From NCBI RefSeq assembly GCF_009765785.1, contig NZ_LMUT01000009.1, forward strand, positions 32,382-96,381: DNA of 64,000 nt. Direction: 5' to 3'. Position 1 is the first letter of the stretch. Each line of letters opens with the position of its first letter. Source of the DNA: Granulicella sp. L46. Its GTDB lineage: Bacteria > Acidobacteriota > Terriglobia > Terriglobales > Acidobacteriaceae. The position numbers were made by a program, and so were the translations under genes. Below are positions 8,760-18,290 of this stretch, piece after piece. A model generated the notes under the pieces. It saw nothing but the letters and a program-made list of their open reading frames with translations. It was not told the DNA's origin and did not search any database.

Positions 8760-9952
8760 CATTCAAGTTTCAAGGCGTAGACTTCCTCGCGTTCGACTCC
8801 CTCCTCTCCGAAGACGAGATCCTCGTCCGCACCAACACCCGCTCCTTCATCGAAGACAAACTCGTCCCCATCATCGAGTCCTGCAATCGCGATGGCCGCT
8901 TCCCCAAAGAACTCATCCGCCCCATGGGTGAGCTAGGCTTCTTCGGCGCCACCCTCCCCGACTACGGTTGCGCCGGCATGAACAATGTCGAAGCCGGCCT
9001 CCTCTACCAGGAGCTAGAGCGCGGCGACTCCGGCATTCGCAGCTTCGTCAGCGTTCAATCGGCGCTAGTCATGTTCCCCATCCACGCCTTCGGTTCGGAC
9101 GAGCAGAAATCCCATTGGCTCCCCAAGTTAGCCACCGGCGAAAAGCTAGGCTGCTTCGGCCTCACCGAACCCGACTTCGGCTCCAACCCCAGCGGCATGC
9201 GCACCCGCGCCCGCAAAGATGGCGACGACTACATCCTCAACGGCGAAAAGATGTGGATCACCTCTGGCAGCATCGCCGACGTAGCCGTCATCTGGGCCAA
9301 GCTCGAAGACACCTCCGCCGACTCCTCGAAAGAACCGAGAATCCGCGGCTTCTTAGTCGAAACCGACCGCCCCGGCTTCTCCGCCCAGGACGTCCACGGC
9401 AAGTGGTCTCTGCGCGCCTCCGTCACCTCCGGCCTCTCGCTGCAGAACGTACGCGTGCCCGCCGCCAACATCCTCCCCGGCTCCGACGGTCTCAAGTCCC
9501 CACTAAGCTGTCTAAGCCAGGCCCGCTATGGCATCAGTTGGGGCGTCATCGGCGCGGCCATGTCCTGCTACGACACCGCGTTGCAATACGCCAAGCAGCG
9601 CAAGCAATTCCGCAACCAGCCCATAGCCAGCCACCAGCTAGTCCAGGAAAAATTAGCCTGGATGGTCACCGAAATCACCAAAGCCCAACTCCTGGCACTA
9701 CAAGTAGGCCGCCTCAAAGACAAAGGCAAAGCAGAGTTCCAGCACATCTCCATGGCCAAGCGAAACAACGTCTGGATGGCCCTCGAATGCGCCCGCCTCT
9801 CCCGCGACATTCTCGGCGCCAACGGCATCGCCGACGACTACCCCATCATGCGTCACATGATGAACCTCGAATCCGTAAAAACCTACGAAGGCACGCAAGA
9901 CATCCACACCCTCATCATCGGCCAAAGCATCACCGGCATCCCCGCCTACTAG
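8756..9952 (+). CDS. gcdH: Glutaryl-CoA dehydrogenase (acyl-CoA dehydrogenase family)
   Basis: The 398-residue flavoenzyme should convert glutaryl-CoA to crotonyl-CoA plus CO2 in lysine and tryptophan breakdown. It has the acyl-CoA dehydrogenase blocks GCFGLTEPDFGSNPSGM and WITSGSIADVAVIWAK. The C-terminal TYEGTQDIHTLIIGQSITGI carries the catalytic Glu (about 378) and the GCDH-specific wording of that block. The start at MAFKFQG is the first in-frame ATG and matches family length. It stands alone between repeat-rich intergenic regions; its start codon is inside a hairpin stem. Confidence 0.92.
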   Translation: MAFKFQGVDFLAFDSLLSEDEILVRTNTRSFIEDKLVPIIESCNRDGRFPKELIRPMGELGFFGATLPDYGCAGMNNVEAGLLYQELERGDSGIRSFVSVQSALVMFPIHAFGSDEQKSHWLPKLATGEKLGCFGLTEPDFGSNPSGMRTRARKDGDDYILNGEKMWITSGSIADVAVIWAKLEDTSADSSKEPRIRGFLVETDRPGFSAQDVHGKWSLRASVTSGLSLQNVRVPAANILPGSDGLKSPLSCLSQARYGISWGVIGAAMSCYDTALQYAKQRKQFRNQPIASHQLVQEKLAWMVTEITKAQLLALQVGRLKDKGKAEFQHISMAKRNNVWMALECARLSRDILGANGIADDYPIMRHMMNLESVKTYEGTQDIHTLIIGQSITGIPAY

Positions 9953-10346
9953 CGCATTCCGCACAACCACTCCGTCATCTCGACCGAAGCATCACGCCCT
10001 TGTTTTTGTGATGCGAAGTGGAGAGATCCCCGCATTTGCCTTGCTCTTGCTCTTGCTTGTTTTACGCCGTCATCCTGAGCGAAGCGAAGGACCCTTGTAT
10101 TGGTCTTTGCTGTTGCTTCTGCTTTTGCCTTTGCACCCGCTCTTGCACTTGCCTCTGAGATAGGTCCGGGCTTCAGCCCGGACAATACCCAGCACCTAGG
10201 AATAGGGCTTTAGCCCCGGGTTTCTTGCCGTTGCACTTGCCTTTCTGTCTGTCATTCCGAGCGCAGCGAGGAACCTGCTTCTCGCTCGCAAAGCGAGGGT
10301 CCGCCCTTGCCAGAAGCTAGAAGCGAGAACCCAGAAGCTCCAAAAC
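9953..10346. repeat. Repeat-dense intergenic region (families A, B, C, D and TTGC hexamers)
   Basis: No gene is seen. In order it holds a GTCATCTCGACCGAAG element (9974-10037), TTGC-hexamer runs (about 10036-10066 and 10104-10153), a GTCATCCTGAGCGAAG element (10070-10104), and the palindrome GTCCGGGCTTCAGCCCGGAC (10164-10183). These are followed by a GGGCTTTAGCCCC element (10205-10221) and a GTCATTCCGAGCGCAG element (about 10252-10310). The junction gcdH (+) / GT39 (-) is convergent, so the palindromes may also act as terminators. Confidence 0.75.
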
Positions 10347-12377
10347 CTAAACTCCCGACGCCTTCAACTCCGCAATCCTCGCCCGCACCCCCGCGGACTC
10401 CTCCTCCTGCAAATCCGGCCGCACGCTCTCCTCGATCCCCAACGCCGTCTCATAAGCCTGCAGCGCCTCAGCCTTCTTCCCTGCCTTCGACAACACATCC
10501 CCCAACGTAGCCTGCACCTGCCCCGACCAAGGCGCCAACCTCACCGCATCCCGCGCCTTCACCAATGCCTGCTCCATCTGCCCCGCATCCGCCAGCTTCG
10601 ACGCATCGTGCGCCTCCACCAGCGCCGCCGCCAGCGGCACCGCAAACGTCCCGTCAAACACATACACACTATGCTGAATCACCGTCGTCGGCTTCACCTT
10701 CCAGAACTGGTCATAAGGATTCAGCTTCCCATCCCCAAACTCAATCCCTTCCAAATCCCCCGCACTAATCAGCACCGTCCCATCAATCACCGGAGGCGTA
10801 GTCACCGGCACATCCAGCCAATACAACAAATCCGTAGTCGGCAAACGTTTGCAATTCACACCGTAGTCCGACGGATCAACAGACCCATCTGGAAAATAAG
10901 CGAACCAGCAATTCGTAATATGCCGCTGATCCAAATAAGCCTTCACCGCCTTCAACTGCTGACCCCAATCCGTATTCGCATCCCCCAAATACCGATCCAC
11001 CTTCGCCGGCCCACCCCAAGCTTCATTCCCATACGCCATATACGCAGGCGACACTCTCACCGACGTCACCACCTGCCAGCAAAGCAACACGCCCAGCACA
11101 TACCCCCAACGCACATCCCGATCCAACAACACCATCGCCGTCCCGCCAATCAGCACATACAGAAACGCCCACACCGGCAACAAATGCCGCGCCCCAATAT
11201 CCATACTCGAGCTCATCGAGATCGCCAGATACACCCCCACCGGCACCAGCAGAAACACCATCTCCCGCCCTCGCCCTCGCAGCCCCCACAGCCAGGCCAC
11301 CGGCACCAGCGCCACCAAAATCAAAAACGCCAGCGTCGACTTGATCAGCAACGCCACAGGAAAATACTCCCAATTCCCATGCCGATACACCTTCCCCCAG
11401 AAATAACTAGGGTCGTCCCACTCCGTCTCCTTCGTGTTCTCGAGCCCCCAGATATACCCCTCCGGCAGCACTTTCACCTTCGCCATCGCGCGCAGCAGCC
11501 GCGCATCGCGCTGATCATGCATCTTGTCGAGATAAGGAGCCAGCGCAGGATTCAACTCCTTCCCTGCAGGAGCAGCCTTGTATCGAAATCCATAAAACCC
11601 CCAGACAACAATCCAAGCGATTAACCCCATCACCACCAGCGCCCCAGCCCTCCGCCAAAGCACCCGCCAATCCCGAGCCATCCATCCTTCCAACATCACC
11701 GCCAGCACCAACATCGGCACCAAAAAAATCCCTGTAAACTTCGCCGACAGCGCCACCCCCAGCGCCACCGCCGCGACTCCCAGCCGCACCCAACTAGGCC
11801 TCTTGCAATATCGATAGAAGCTATACATCCCCGCCACAAAACAAAACGCGGCCCCCACATCTGTAGTCACCATCGCGCCATTAGCCAGCACATTCGGATC
11901 GAACACAAACAGCGCCAGCGCAAAAATCCCCGCCACAAACCCGAACATCTCTTCCGCCCACAGATAAATCAGCAACCCCAGCGCCAGCGCAAACCCCGCA
12001 CACATCATCCGCGCCGGAAACAACACGCGATCGCCGCCATTCCCCCACACAAACGCCTTGCCATCCAGAAACGCCTCAGTCTGATTCGGCCGACCCAAAT
12101 TCGGCGGGACCTTCAACTGCATATGCAGCAACGGCAACGCCGCCGTCATCTTGATAAACGGTGGCACCTCCGGATTCAGCCGATAGTCCCCAAATTTCCA
12201 AACCGTGTACCCATCAAAAAGATGATGCGCCTCATCCCAGCTAGACGAAGTCTTGTTCGCGACATGCACCAGCTGCAGCGCCAGCAAACAAAGCAGCGCC
12301 CCCACGCAAACCCCGCGCACCCATCGGCTAACCTGCAGAGTAAACCCCGCCATCGCACCCTCGAAGCCAGTATGCAC
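10347..12377 (-). CDS. GT39-like membrane glycosyltransferase with C-terminal TPR segment
   Basis: This is a 676-residue polytopic protein with about a dozen membrane segments and the N-terminal signature SSWDEAHHLFDG of phospholipid-carrier-dependent glycosyltransferases (ArnT/PMT group, Asp-Glu after the first membrane segment). Such enzymes move a sugar from a polyprenyl-phosphate carrier to an acceptor on the outer face of the inner membrane. The last ~100 residues lack membrane segments and resemble tetratricopeptide repeats. The start could also be the ninth codon (MAGFTLQ). It follows the flippase gene by 25 bp on the same strand, which suggests a joint role in envelope glycan assembly. 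Confidence 0.85.
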   Translation of the reverse strand: MHTGFEGAMAGFTLQVSRWVRGVCVGALLCLLALQLVHVANKTSSSWDEAHHLFDGYTVWKFGDYRLNPEVPPFIKMTAALPLLHMQLKVPPNLGRPNQTEAFLDGKAFVWGNGGDRVLFPARMMCAGFALALGLLIYLWAEEMFGFVAGIFALALFVFDPNVLANGAMVTTDVGAAFCFVAGMYSFYRYCKRPSWVRLGVAAVALGVALSAKFTGIFLVPMLVLAVMLEGWMARDWRVLWRRAGALVVMGLIAWIVVWGFYGFRYKAAPAGKELNPALAPYLDKMHDQRDARLLRAMAKVKVLPEGYIWGLENTKETEWDDPSYFWGKVYRHGNWEYFPVALLIKSTLAFLILVALVPVAWLWGLRGRGREMVFLLVPVGVYLAISMSSSMDIGARHLLPVWAFLYVLIGGTAMVLLDRDVRWGYVLGVLLCWQVVTSVRVSPAYMAYGNEAWGGPAKVDRYLGDANTDWGQQLKAVKAYLDQRHITNCWFAYFPDGSVDPSDYGVNCKRLPTTDLLYWLDVPVTTPPVIDGTVLISAGDLEGIEFGDGKLNPYDQFWKVKPTTVIQHSVYVFDGTFAVPLAAALVEAHDASKLADAGQMEQALVKARDAVRLAPWSGQVQATLGDVLSKAGKKAEALQAYETALGIEESVRPDLQEEESAGVRARIAELKASGV

Positions 12378-12402
12378 CCAACCCCAGCGCCCTTCCTACT
12401 TC

Positions 12403-13845
12403 CTACTTCTCACTTCCAATTTCCTCCGCGCCCCGCTCCTCGAGCTCAACCTCAACCTCTTCGGTCCGCCGCCGCAACCGCGCCCTAAGCGCCCCCGGTC
12501 GCAGCGACTGCGGATAGTGCAGCATCGCTCCCATAAACCCACCCCACGTGTCACCCGAGATCTTCAGCGACGCCGGCAGCACATACGCATCCATAATCAG
12601 CTCACTCAACAACAACGACCCCGCCGCGCCAAACAACCCATACTTCTTCGCCGCAAAGTAAGTCACCACCACCGTGATCCCCGTCGCAAACGAGTACACC
12701 GTTGCCAACCGCTCATGCAAATTGATCGCCGCCACCAGCGTCGAGCTCGTCGACCACAGCGAATAGAACACCACCACCACCAGCAACAGCCCCACCAGCC
12801 CCGGGCTCGACGGCACCTTCCCCAGCGTCCACTTGTGCAGGAACGTCGGCCCAAACAACGCCACAATCACCACCACGCTCAAGCTCATCAACAGTGCAAT
12901 CTGGCACGCTCTCCGATGCAGCGTCCGCACCACCTCCATATTCCCCGCGCCAAACGCAATCGAAAGCTCCGGCCACACCGTGTTCTTCACCATCTCCACT
13001 GCCTGTAGCGCCAGCCGCGACACTGTTCGCGCCGTTCCGAACACCGCCACGGCATGCGCTCCCATCGCGTAGTTCACCGCCATCTGCGATCCCTGGATAT
13101 TCAACGCATTTCCCAGCGGAAATCCCATGAATGCCAGCGACGGCCGCGTCAACCGCTTGATCTCTTTGAATGACGAATACTTCCACCCATAGCTGATCCA
13201 CGGAATATCCCGCTTCACCATCACGCACAGAATCAGCGTCACGGTAATGTTCGCCAGCGCATAGACCATCGCTGTCGTGCGCGGCCCATACCCCATCACC
13301 ACAGGCACCAGTTGCGCACCAAACGCCGCCAGCGATAATCCGCTCTTAAGAAAATTCCCGTACGAGTAGCGCGCAATGCATCGGTACGCCGACTGCAACA
13401 GCAGCTCCAACTGCACGAACAGCACCGACAGCCCCAGCCAGAACAGCGCCCAACTAATGTCGTGTTCACTGATGGTATTGATATTGAACAGCCGCCCCAT
13501 GGGCAGCTTCCACAACGCCACCGACATCGCCGCGCCCATGATGCCCATCACCAGCGTGATCCACCACCAGCAACTCTGGAACACTCCCAGCGCCGCATCC
13601 TGCTCCTTGCGAGCCATCAGCATCGTCATCTCGTTGCCCGCAACCTGCCCGAACCCCGCATTCGAGAAGCTCAGATACGTCGGAATCCCGGTCAGCAGCA
13701 GCCACACGCCATACGTCGTCGCGCCCCAATAGTGCATCAGCACCGGCACCTGCGCGAGCTGGATCACCGTCGACGCAGCCTTACTCACCAGCGTCGTAGC
13801 AAACCCAACAAACAGCCGCCGTTTGGTCCGATCATCCATCAGCAA
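12403..13845 (-). CDS. Polysaccharide/oligosaccharide flippase (Wzx / MOP superfamily)
   Basis: The 480-residue protein has about 12-14 predicted membrane segments and the N-terminal arrangement of polysaccharide-biosynthesis flippases: a short charged head, then a Gly/Ser-rich first helix and YWGATTYGVWLLLTGIP. It should translocate lipid-linked glycans across the inner membrane. The stop lies 25 bp before the GT39-like gene, forming a two-gene unit. The C-terminal tail is rich in Arg and Glu. The start may be the first or third codon (both Met). Confidence 0.87.
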   Translation of the reverse strand: MLMDDRTKRRLFVGFATTLVSKAASTVIQLAQVPVLMHYWGATTYGVWLLLTGIPTYLSFSNAGFGQVAGNEMTMLMARKEQDAALGVFQSCWWWITLVMGIMGAAMSVALWKLPMGRLFNINTISEHDISWALFWLGLSVLFVQLELLLQSAYRCIARYSYGNFLKSGLSLAAFGAQLVPVVMGYGPRTTAMVYALANITVTLILCVMVKRDIPWISYGWKYSSFKEIKRLTRPSLAFMGFPLGNALNIQGSQMAVNYAMGAHAVAVFGTARTVSRLALQAVEMVKNTVWPELSIAFGAGNMEVVRTLHRRACQIALLMSLSVVVIVALFGPTFLHKWTLGKVPSSPGLVGLLLVVVVFYSLWSTSSTLVAAINLHERLATVYSFATGITVVVTYFAAKKYGLFGAAGSLLLSELIMDAYVLPASLKISGDTWGGFMGAMLHYPQSLRPGALRARLRRRTEEVEVELEERGAEEIGSEK

Positions 13846-13858
13846 CCACCCGGCCGAG

Positions 13859-14029
13859 AAAGAAGCATTCCCGCCATTCTACCAATCGACTGCACTTGCC
13901 TTTGTCTTTCTGGCTGTCATCCCGCAGGGATCTGCTTCTGTCTTTGCTCTTGCCCTTGCTTTTCTTTCTGTCATTCCCTTTGGGAATCTGCTTCTCCAAC
14001 CCCGCCACGTGAAGCCCCCGGCCGTCCGC
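13859..14029. repeat. Repeat-bearing gap between flippase and dnaG
   Basis: Contains TTGC hexamer runs and two GTCAT...TCTGCTTCT elements (about 13916-13940 and 13969-13996), each a short palindrome around GGGA/TCCC. No gene is supported. Confidence 0.65.
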
Positions 14030-15799
14030 CTAGGACTTCAACTCCCCATCCAGCCGCACCTTCTCCTGCGCCAACTTCAACAACATCTCCGAGTCCCCCC
14101 GCCGCTGCGCCTCCGCCATCTGCACCCTTACCTCTCTCGACCGCCGTTCAAGATATCCGCGCCGCAGCGTCTCCAACGCCCCCTGCACCTTCCCCGCCGA
14201 CACCTCCTCCTCACTCGCACTCTGCAACGCGCTCGCCAACAACATCCGTGACACATCATCCGGCGCCGCTTCAAAAGGATTCTCAGGCGCAGGCGCATTC
14301 ACCAGCACCTCCATCACCGCCGCACTCCCTAACCCCGAAAACCACTCAGGATTCTCCGCCAACCGCCCCGCCGCCAACGCCCGCGCTGAATCCGCATCCG
14401 GCAACACCAGCGCACACAACAAAATCCTCTCGACCTCAGTAACCGCGCGCGGTTGTGCCGACTTCACGCTATCCAGCCGCTGCGCCGCCGCCTGCCTCAA
14501 CTCCTGCCGCATCAGCGAGCTCTCAATCCCCAACTTCTGCGCCGCATTCTCCGCAAAGTCACTCCGCGCAATCGCATTCGGCACCCGCCGAATATGCGGC
14601 AGCAACATATTCAGCGCCTTCACCTTACTCTCAGGAGTCCGCGCCGGAAACAACACTTGCGCCCGCTCAATCAAATAATCCGCATACCTAACCGCTCCCC
14701 TCACCGCAGTCGAGTACGCCGCAATCCCCCGCTCCTTGATATACCGATCCGGATCAAGCCCGCCCTCCAACGTCACCACCCGAACTTCAAATCCCTCCTC
14801 CACCAGCAGCGCAATCGTCTTCTCCGCAGCATTCGCTCCCGCCTGGTCAGGATCAAAATTCAACACCACCCGCTTCGTAAACCGCGACAGCAACCGCACC
14901 TGGTGCTCCGTAAACGCAGTCCCACTCGTAGCAATCACATTCGCAATCCCACCCATAAACACGCTGATGCAATCCATCTGCCCTTCCACCAGCAGCGCAA
15001 TATCCAACTCGCGTATCGACGCCTTCGCTTTATCCAGATTGAACAGCACCTGCCCCTTCGTATAAAGCGCGGTCTCCGGAGAATTCAAATACTTCGGCCC
15101 AGCCTTAGCATCCTGTTCGGCCGAGTCCAGCGCCCGCGCCGTAAACGCAATCGTCTTCCCCTGCTCATTCGCAATCGGAAACGTAATCCGCTTCCGAAAC
15201 CGCGCATACATCGGGCCCGGACTCCCATTTTCCTGCTCCTTCCACGAGAACAACCCGCTAGCCCGCAGCGCCTCCTCGCTGAAAAACTTCCCCAGCCGAT
15301 CCCGCATGTCATTGAAGCTCTCCGGCGCATACCCGATCCGGAACTTCGCAATCGTCTCCGCGCTCACCCCGCGCAGCGTCAAATACTCCCGCGCCCGCGC
15401 CGCCTCAGGCGACTTCAAGCTCTGCTCAAAATATTGCGTAGCCGCCTCATGAGCATCCATCAACTGCTTTCGCAGCCCAGCCTCACGAGCCTCTTCCGGC
15501 GAATTAAAATCCCTCTTCGGCAGCGCAATCCCCATCTTGGTCGCGACCGCCCTTACCGCCTCCGGAAAGCTAAGCGTCTCCATCTTCTGCACGAACGTAA
15601 ACACGTCCCCATGCTCATGGCACCCAAAGCAGTAATAGCTAGCGGTCCCGGGATACAGATAAAACGACCCTGACTTCTCTTTATGAAACGGACAGAGCGC
15701 CGACCAGTTCGCCCCACTCTTCCGCAGCTTCACATACTCGCCCACAATCCGGACGATGTCTGCCTGCTGCTTCACGACCTGCGAAAAATTGTCCGCCAT
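14030..15799 (-). CDS. dnaG: DNA primase
   Basis: The 589-residue protein synthesises RNA primers at replication forks. The N-terminal zinc ribbon has Cys36, His39, Cys57 and Cys60 (CPFH and CFGC), followed by the RNA polymerase core and a TOPRIM fold visible as LLVEGQMDCISV and VVLNFDPDQAG. Length matches DnaG. The C-terminal third, which in this family contacts the helicase, is Ala-rich and weakly conserved. It begins at MADNFSQVV; the neighbouring repeats lie on both sides and no sigma or ribosomal protein partner is adjacent. Confidence 0.95.
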   Translation of the reverse strand: MADNFSQVVKQQADIVRIVGEYVKLRKSGANWSALCPFHKEKSGSFYLYPGTASYYCFGCHEHGDVFTFVQKMETLSFPEAVRAVATKMGIALPKRDFNSPEEAREAGLRKQLMDAHEAATQYFEQSLKSPEAARAREYLTLRGVSAETIAKFRIGYAPESFNDMRDRLGKFFSEEALRASGLFSWKEQENGSPGPMYARFRKRITFPIANEQGKTIAFTARALDSAEQDAKAGPKYLNSPETALYTKGQVLFNLDKAKASIRELDIALLVEGQMDCISVFMGGIANVIATSGTAFTEHQVRLLSRFTKRVVLNFDPDQAGANAAEKTIALLVEEGFEVRVVTLEGGLDPDRYIKERGIAAYSTAVRGAVRYADYLIERAQVLFPARTPESKVKALNMLLPHIRRVPNAIARSDFAENAAQKLGIESSLMRQELRQAAAQRLDSVKSAQPRAVTEVERILLCALVLPDADSARALAAGRLAENPEWFSGLGSAAVMEVLVNAPAPENPFEAAPDDVSRMLLASALQSASEEEVSAGKVQGALETLRRGYLERRSREVRVQMAEAQRRGDSEMLLKLAQEKVRLDGELKS

Positions 15800-16399
15800 A
15801 GCGCTCCCTCCAGTGTAGAGTCTCCCCCTCCCCTCGCGTCTCTTTCTTCACCACTAACCCCGTCATCTCGACCAAAGCGCGCGCAGCGCATAGCGGAGAA
15901 AACCCTGTATTGGCATTGCCCCTGCCGCTGCCCTTGCGTTTGCCTTTGCACTTGCCTTTGCACTTGTTTTTCTGGCTGTCATTCCGAGCGCAGCGAGGAA
16001 CCTGCTTCTCGCTCGCACAGCGAGCGCCCGTTCTTACCTCTAGCTAAAAAGCTGGAATCCCCACGGCCTCCCATCCCCTTGCCCTATCCAACGGCGATCG
16101 CCTCTTCCTCACCGGCCCAGCAGTACTGAATCAGTAACCCTCCCCAATCAAATCCCTTCCACGGCACCTCGCAAAATCCGATCGACCACAGCAACAACCT
16201 GCGCACCCTCGTGTTACAACCAGCGACCCCCAAACCATTGGGCGAGCAACACCGCAACAAGAAACGGCTGGCCAACAAGCCAGCCGTTTCCTTTTGCAAT
16301 CACGATCTCGGGTCAGTTCAACGTGACGCCTCAACTGATACAAAGCCGACCGAATAGGCAACCCCTTCCTTCTAAGAATTGGGGCAGGCAACTAGTCCT
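15800..16399. repeat. 600-bp region with repeats and a strong hairpin, no clear gene
   Basis: The left half carries a GTCATCTCGACC element (15862-15912), TTGC hexamer runs (15911-15972) and a GTCATTCCGAGCGCAG element (about 15978-16035). The right half (16080-16399) has short minus-strand open frames (for example 16084-16299) that resemble no known family. It also holds the hairpin at 16261-16290. It could hide an unrecognised small gene, but nothing supports one. Confidence 0.55.
16261..16290. terminator. Strong bidirectional hairpin downstream of the TetR gene
   Basis: Twelve-base perfect arms (GAAACGGCTGGC / GCCAGCCGTTTC) enclose a six-base loop. T-rich tracts follow on both strands, stronger on the plus strand (CTTTTG). 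It lies about 110 bp beyond the stop of the minus-strand TetR gene and may end that transcript. Confidence 0.55.
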
Positions 16400-16990
16400 T
16401 CAGTCTCCGTTCATTGTCTTGATTAGAAGCTGAAGTACTCGACTCGCAGCACCTGGTAGATTCTTATGTTCCCCTGTAAACCACGCGGCGATAGTTGCAT
16501 TCATCACGGCCAACGTCACCCCCGCGAGCATCCTGGATTCTGCAGCAGCGGTGGATCGCTTCTTCGTTCGCGCCGCAAATGCGCTCGCCAAACTGTCCTC
16601 GATGCTGCTCGTGCGGGATTGGTACGCCTGTCTCGCGGACTCGCTTCGAATCGCGATTTCAACTACCTCTCGGGTCCGCGCCTCAGGCGCAGCAGCATGC
16701 TCCACGCCAGCGTGCACCGTTGCCTCGATTACCTCCAGCGTGGAAAACTGCCGAGGGCAGGCGTCAATTGCGTTCCGAAGCGCCGCCCCATAGCTCATCG
16801 CCGTCTGCGCCAGCAGGTCATCCTTGCTGGCGAAATAGCGGAAGAACGATCGCCTCGAAACACCGGCGGCTTGCGCAATCTCTTCAACGGTAGTCTCATC
16901 GAAGCCTCGCTCAGTAAATATCTCGATGGCCGCCGCATAGATGGCGTCACGAACAAACTTCCGCTTCTCATCTCGCCTCATCTCTGCCAT
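16400..16990 (-). CDS. TetR family transcriptional regulator
   Basis: The 196-residue protein has an N-terminal TetR helix-turn-helix (ERGFDETTVEEIAQAAGVS followed by SFFRYFASKDDLL) and a divergent ligand domain. The ATG at 16990 is chosen over an upstream in-frame start because AGGAGG lies about 12 bases before it and the HTH then sits at the usual distance from the N-terminus. It is divergently transcribed from the GH16 gene, and two near-identical palindromes lie between them, so autoregulation and control of GH16 are likely. Codon usage is less C-ending than in adjacent housekeeping genes. Confidence 0.9.
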   Translation of the reverse strand: MAEMRRDEKRKFVRDAIYAAAIEIFTERGFDETTVEEIAQAAGVSRRSFFRYFASKDDLLAQTAMSYGAALRNAIDACPRQFSTLEVIEATVHAGVEHAAAPEARTREVVEIAIRSESARQAYQSRTSSIEDSLASAFAARTKKRSTAAAESRMLAGVTLAVMNATIAAWFTGEHKNLPGAASRVLQLLIKTMNGD

Positions 16991-17043
16991 CCAACACCCC
17001 CGCCTCCTAAAGCCGCCATATCGGTCCTGCTGACTTGTCAAAC

Positions 17044-17062
17044 AATGGCACTCAGTGCCATT
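17044..17062. promoter_or_regulatory. Probable TetR operator 1
   Basis: AATGGCACTCAGTGCCATT is a perfect 19-bp palindrome centred on 17053, in the divergent TetR/GH16 promoter region. The core TGGCACTCAGTGCCA recurs at 17081-17095. Confidence 0.75.
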
Positions 17063-17080
17063 ATAGGGGTAGACCATGAT

Positions 17081-17095
17081 TGGCACTCAGTGCCA
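17081..17095. promoter_or_regulatory. Probable TetR operator 2
   Basis: TGGCACTCAGTGCCA is a second exact copy of the operator core, centred 35 bp from the first and ending 26 bp before the GH16 GTG start. Binding here should block GH16 transcription or elongation from the adjacent promoter. Confidence 0.75.
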
Positions 17096-17121
17096 TATTG
17101 GCAAAATTGGAGATCAATCAA

Positions 17122-18222
17122 GTGAAATCCCTTCTGCTTGTTCCACTGGCACTACTCTCCTTAATGTTTGCGAGCGCTCAAAACGGCCCCTTGAGCGGAG
17201 AATGGCACGTCGAGATGGACAACGCCGGCACCTTGGATGCTCAGACATGCACCCTCGCGCAGACCGGCACCGCCATCACCGGTACATGCACCTCCAAGGC
17301 CGGCCCGATCCCCGTCAGCGGGACTGTTCAGGGCAAGACGGTCACCTGGACCATGAAGACCCCCAGCATGGTCGGCCCCGTAACAACGGTCTACAAAGGG
17401 GCACTGGATTCGGACAACCGCATCAGCGGCATAATCAACGCCGTAGAGTTCAGGATGGAAAGCGATTTCCACGCCACGCGCTACAAACTTGTCTGGTCCG
17501 ATGAGTTCAACGCCGATGGCAGACCTGATCCAAAGCGCTGGACATACGAAACTGGCTTCATCCGCAATAATGAACTGCAGTGGTATCAACCGGAGAACGC
17601 CTTCTGTAAAGGCGGCATGCTCATTCTCGAAGCGCGGCGCGAGCGTAAAGCCAATCCAAACTACCAGGCCGGAAGTCAGGATTGGACCAGGAACCGCCCA
17701 CAGGCTGACTACACCTCAGCGAGCCTAACCACCCGCGGCATAATGAATTGGAAATATGGCCGATTCGAGATGCGCGGTCGCTTCGATGGCCAAGCAGGAC
17801 TATGGCCCGAGTTCTGGATGATGGGCGACAAGGAATGGCCGTGGAATGGAGAAATCGACATTCTTGAATCTTGGCAGGGCCTCCTGAACGCGAACGTCAT
17901 TTGGGCGGGGAAGACGCCAGGCTATAGCCGGGCTTCATCGAAGCGCAGGCCGATCGCGTCCTTCGGCGATCCCGAATGGAACAGCAAATTTCACACTTGG
18001 CGCCTGGACTGGGATGAGAACCGCATGGCTATCTTCGTCGACGACATCCTGCTCAACGAGGTCGATATCAATAAAGCAGCAAATGGTGACGGCTCAAACG
18101 GCTTCCGCGATCCACATTACATACTTCTGAACTTGGCGGTTGGCGGCACAGCAGGCGGCGACCCGTCGGCAACGCAGTTCCCAACCCGCTTCGAAGTCGA
18201 CTGGGTGCGGGTCTATCAATGA
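17122..18222 (+). CDS. Secreted GH16 family glycoside hydrolase
   Basis: The 366-residue product has a signal peptide (VKSLLLVPLALLSLMFASAQ), a ~115-residue N-terminal beta-rich domain and a GH16 jelly-roll. The catalytic ExDxxE motif is GEIDILE (Glu244, Asp246, Glu249). GH16 enzymes cleave beta-1,3 or beta-1,4 glucans and galactans such as laminarin, lichenan or agar. The GTG at 17122 with GGAG nine bases upstream is preferred to a TTG at 17080, which would lie at the edge of the operator. Two TetR-type operators precede it, so the enzyme looks inducible. Confidence 0.9.
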   Translation: MKSLLLVPLALLSLMFASAQNGPLSGEWHVEMDNAGTLDAQTCTLAQTGTAITGTCTSKAGPIPVSGTVQGKTVTWTMKTPSMVGPVTTVYKGALDSDNRISGIINAVEFRMESDFHATRYKLVWSDEFNADGRPDPKRWTYETGFIRNNELQWYQPENAFCKGGMLILEARRERKANPNYQAGSQDWTRNRPQADYTSASLTTRGIMNWKYGRFEMRGRFDGQAGLWPEFWMMGDKEWPWNGEIDILESWQGLLNANVIWAGKTPGYSRASSKRRPIASFGDPEWNSKFHTWRLDWDENRMAIFVDDILLNEVDINKAANGDGSNGFRDPHYILLNLAVGGTAGGDPSATQFPTRFEVDWVRVYQ

Positions 18223-18290
18223 CGGTCGCGTAACAAGCAACGGCTCCTGGCACCCACGCCATAGAAGGCCGCCGTTCCGCTTTTCCTCTA

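Noticed and set aside
12253-13008. Long plus-strand frames opposite the flippase and glycosyltransferase genes
   Set aside because: They are antisense shadows of GC-rich genes: Arg/His/Pro-rich, without family features, whereas the opposite strand shows clear conserved motifs.
16131-16391. Minus-strand open frame in the gap after the TetR gene
   Set aside because: It has no recognised domain, no clear ribosome-binding site and spans the strong hairpin at 16261-16290; similar short frames occur on both strands of this GC-rich gap.
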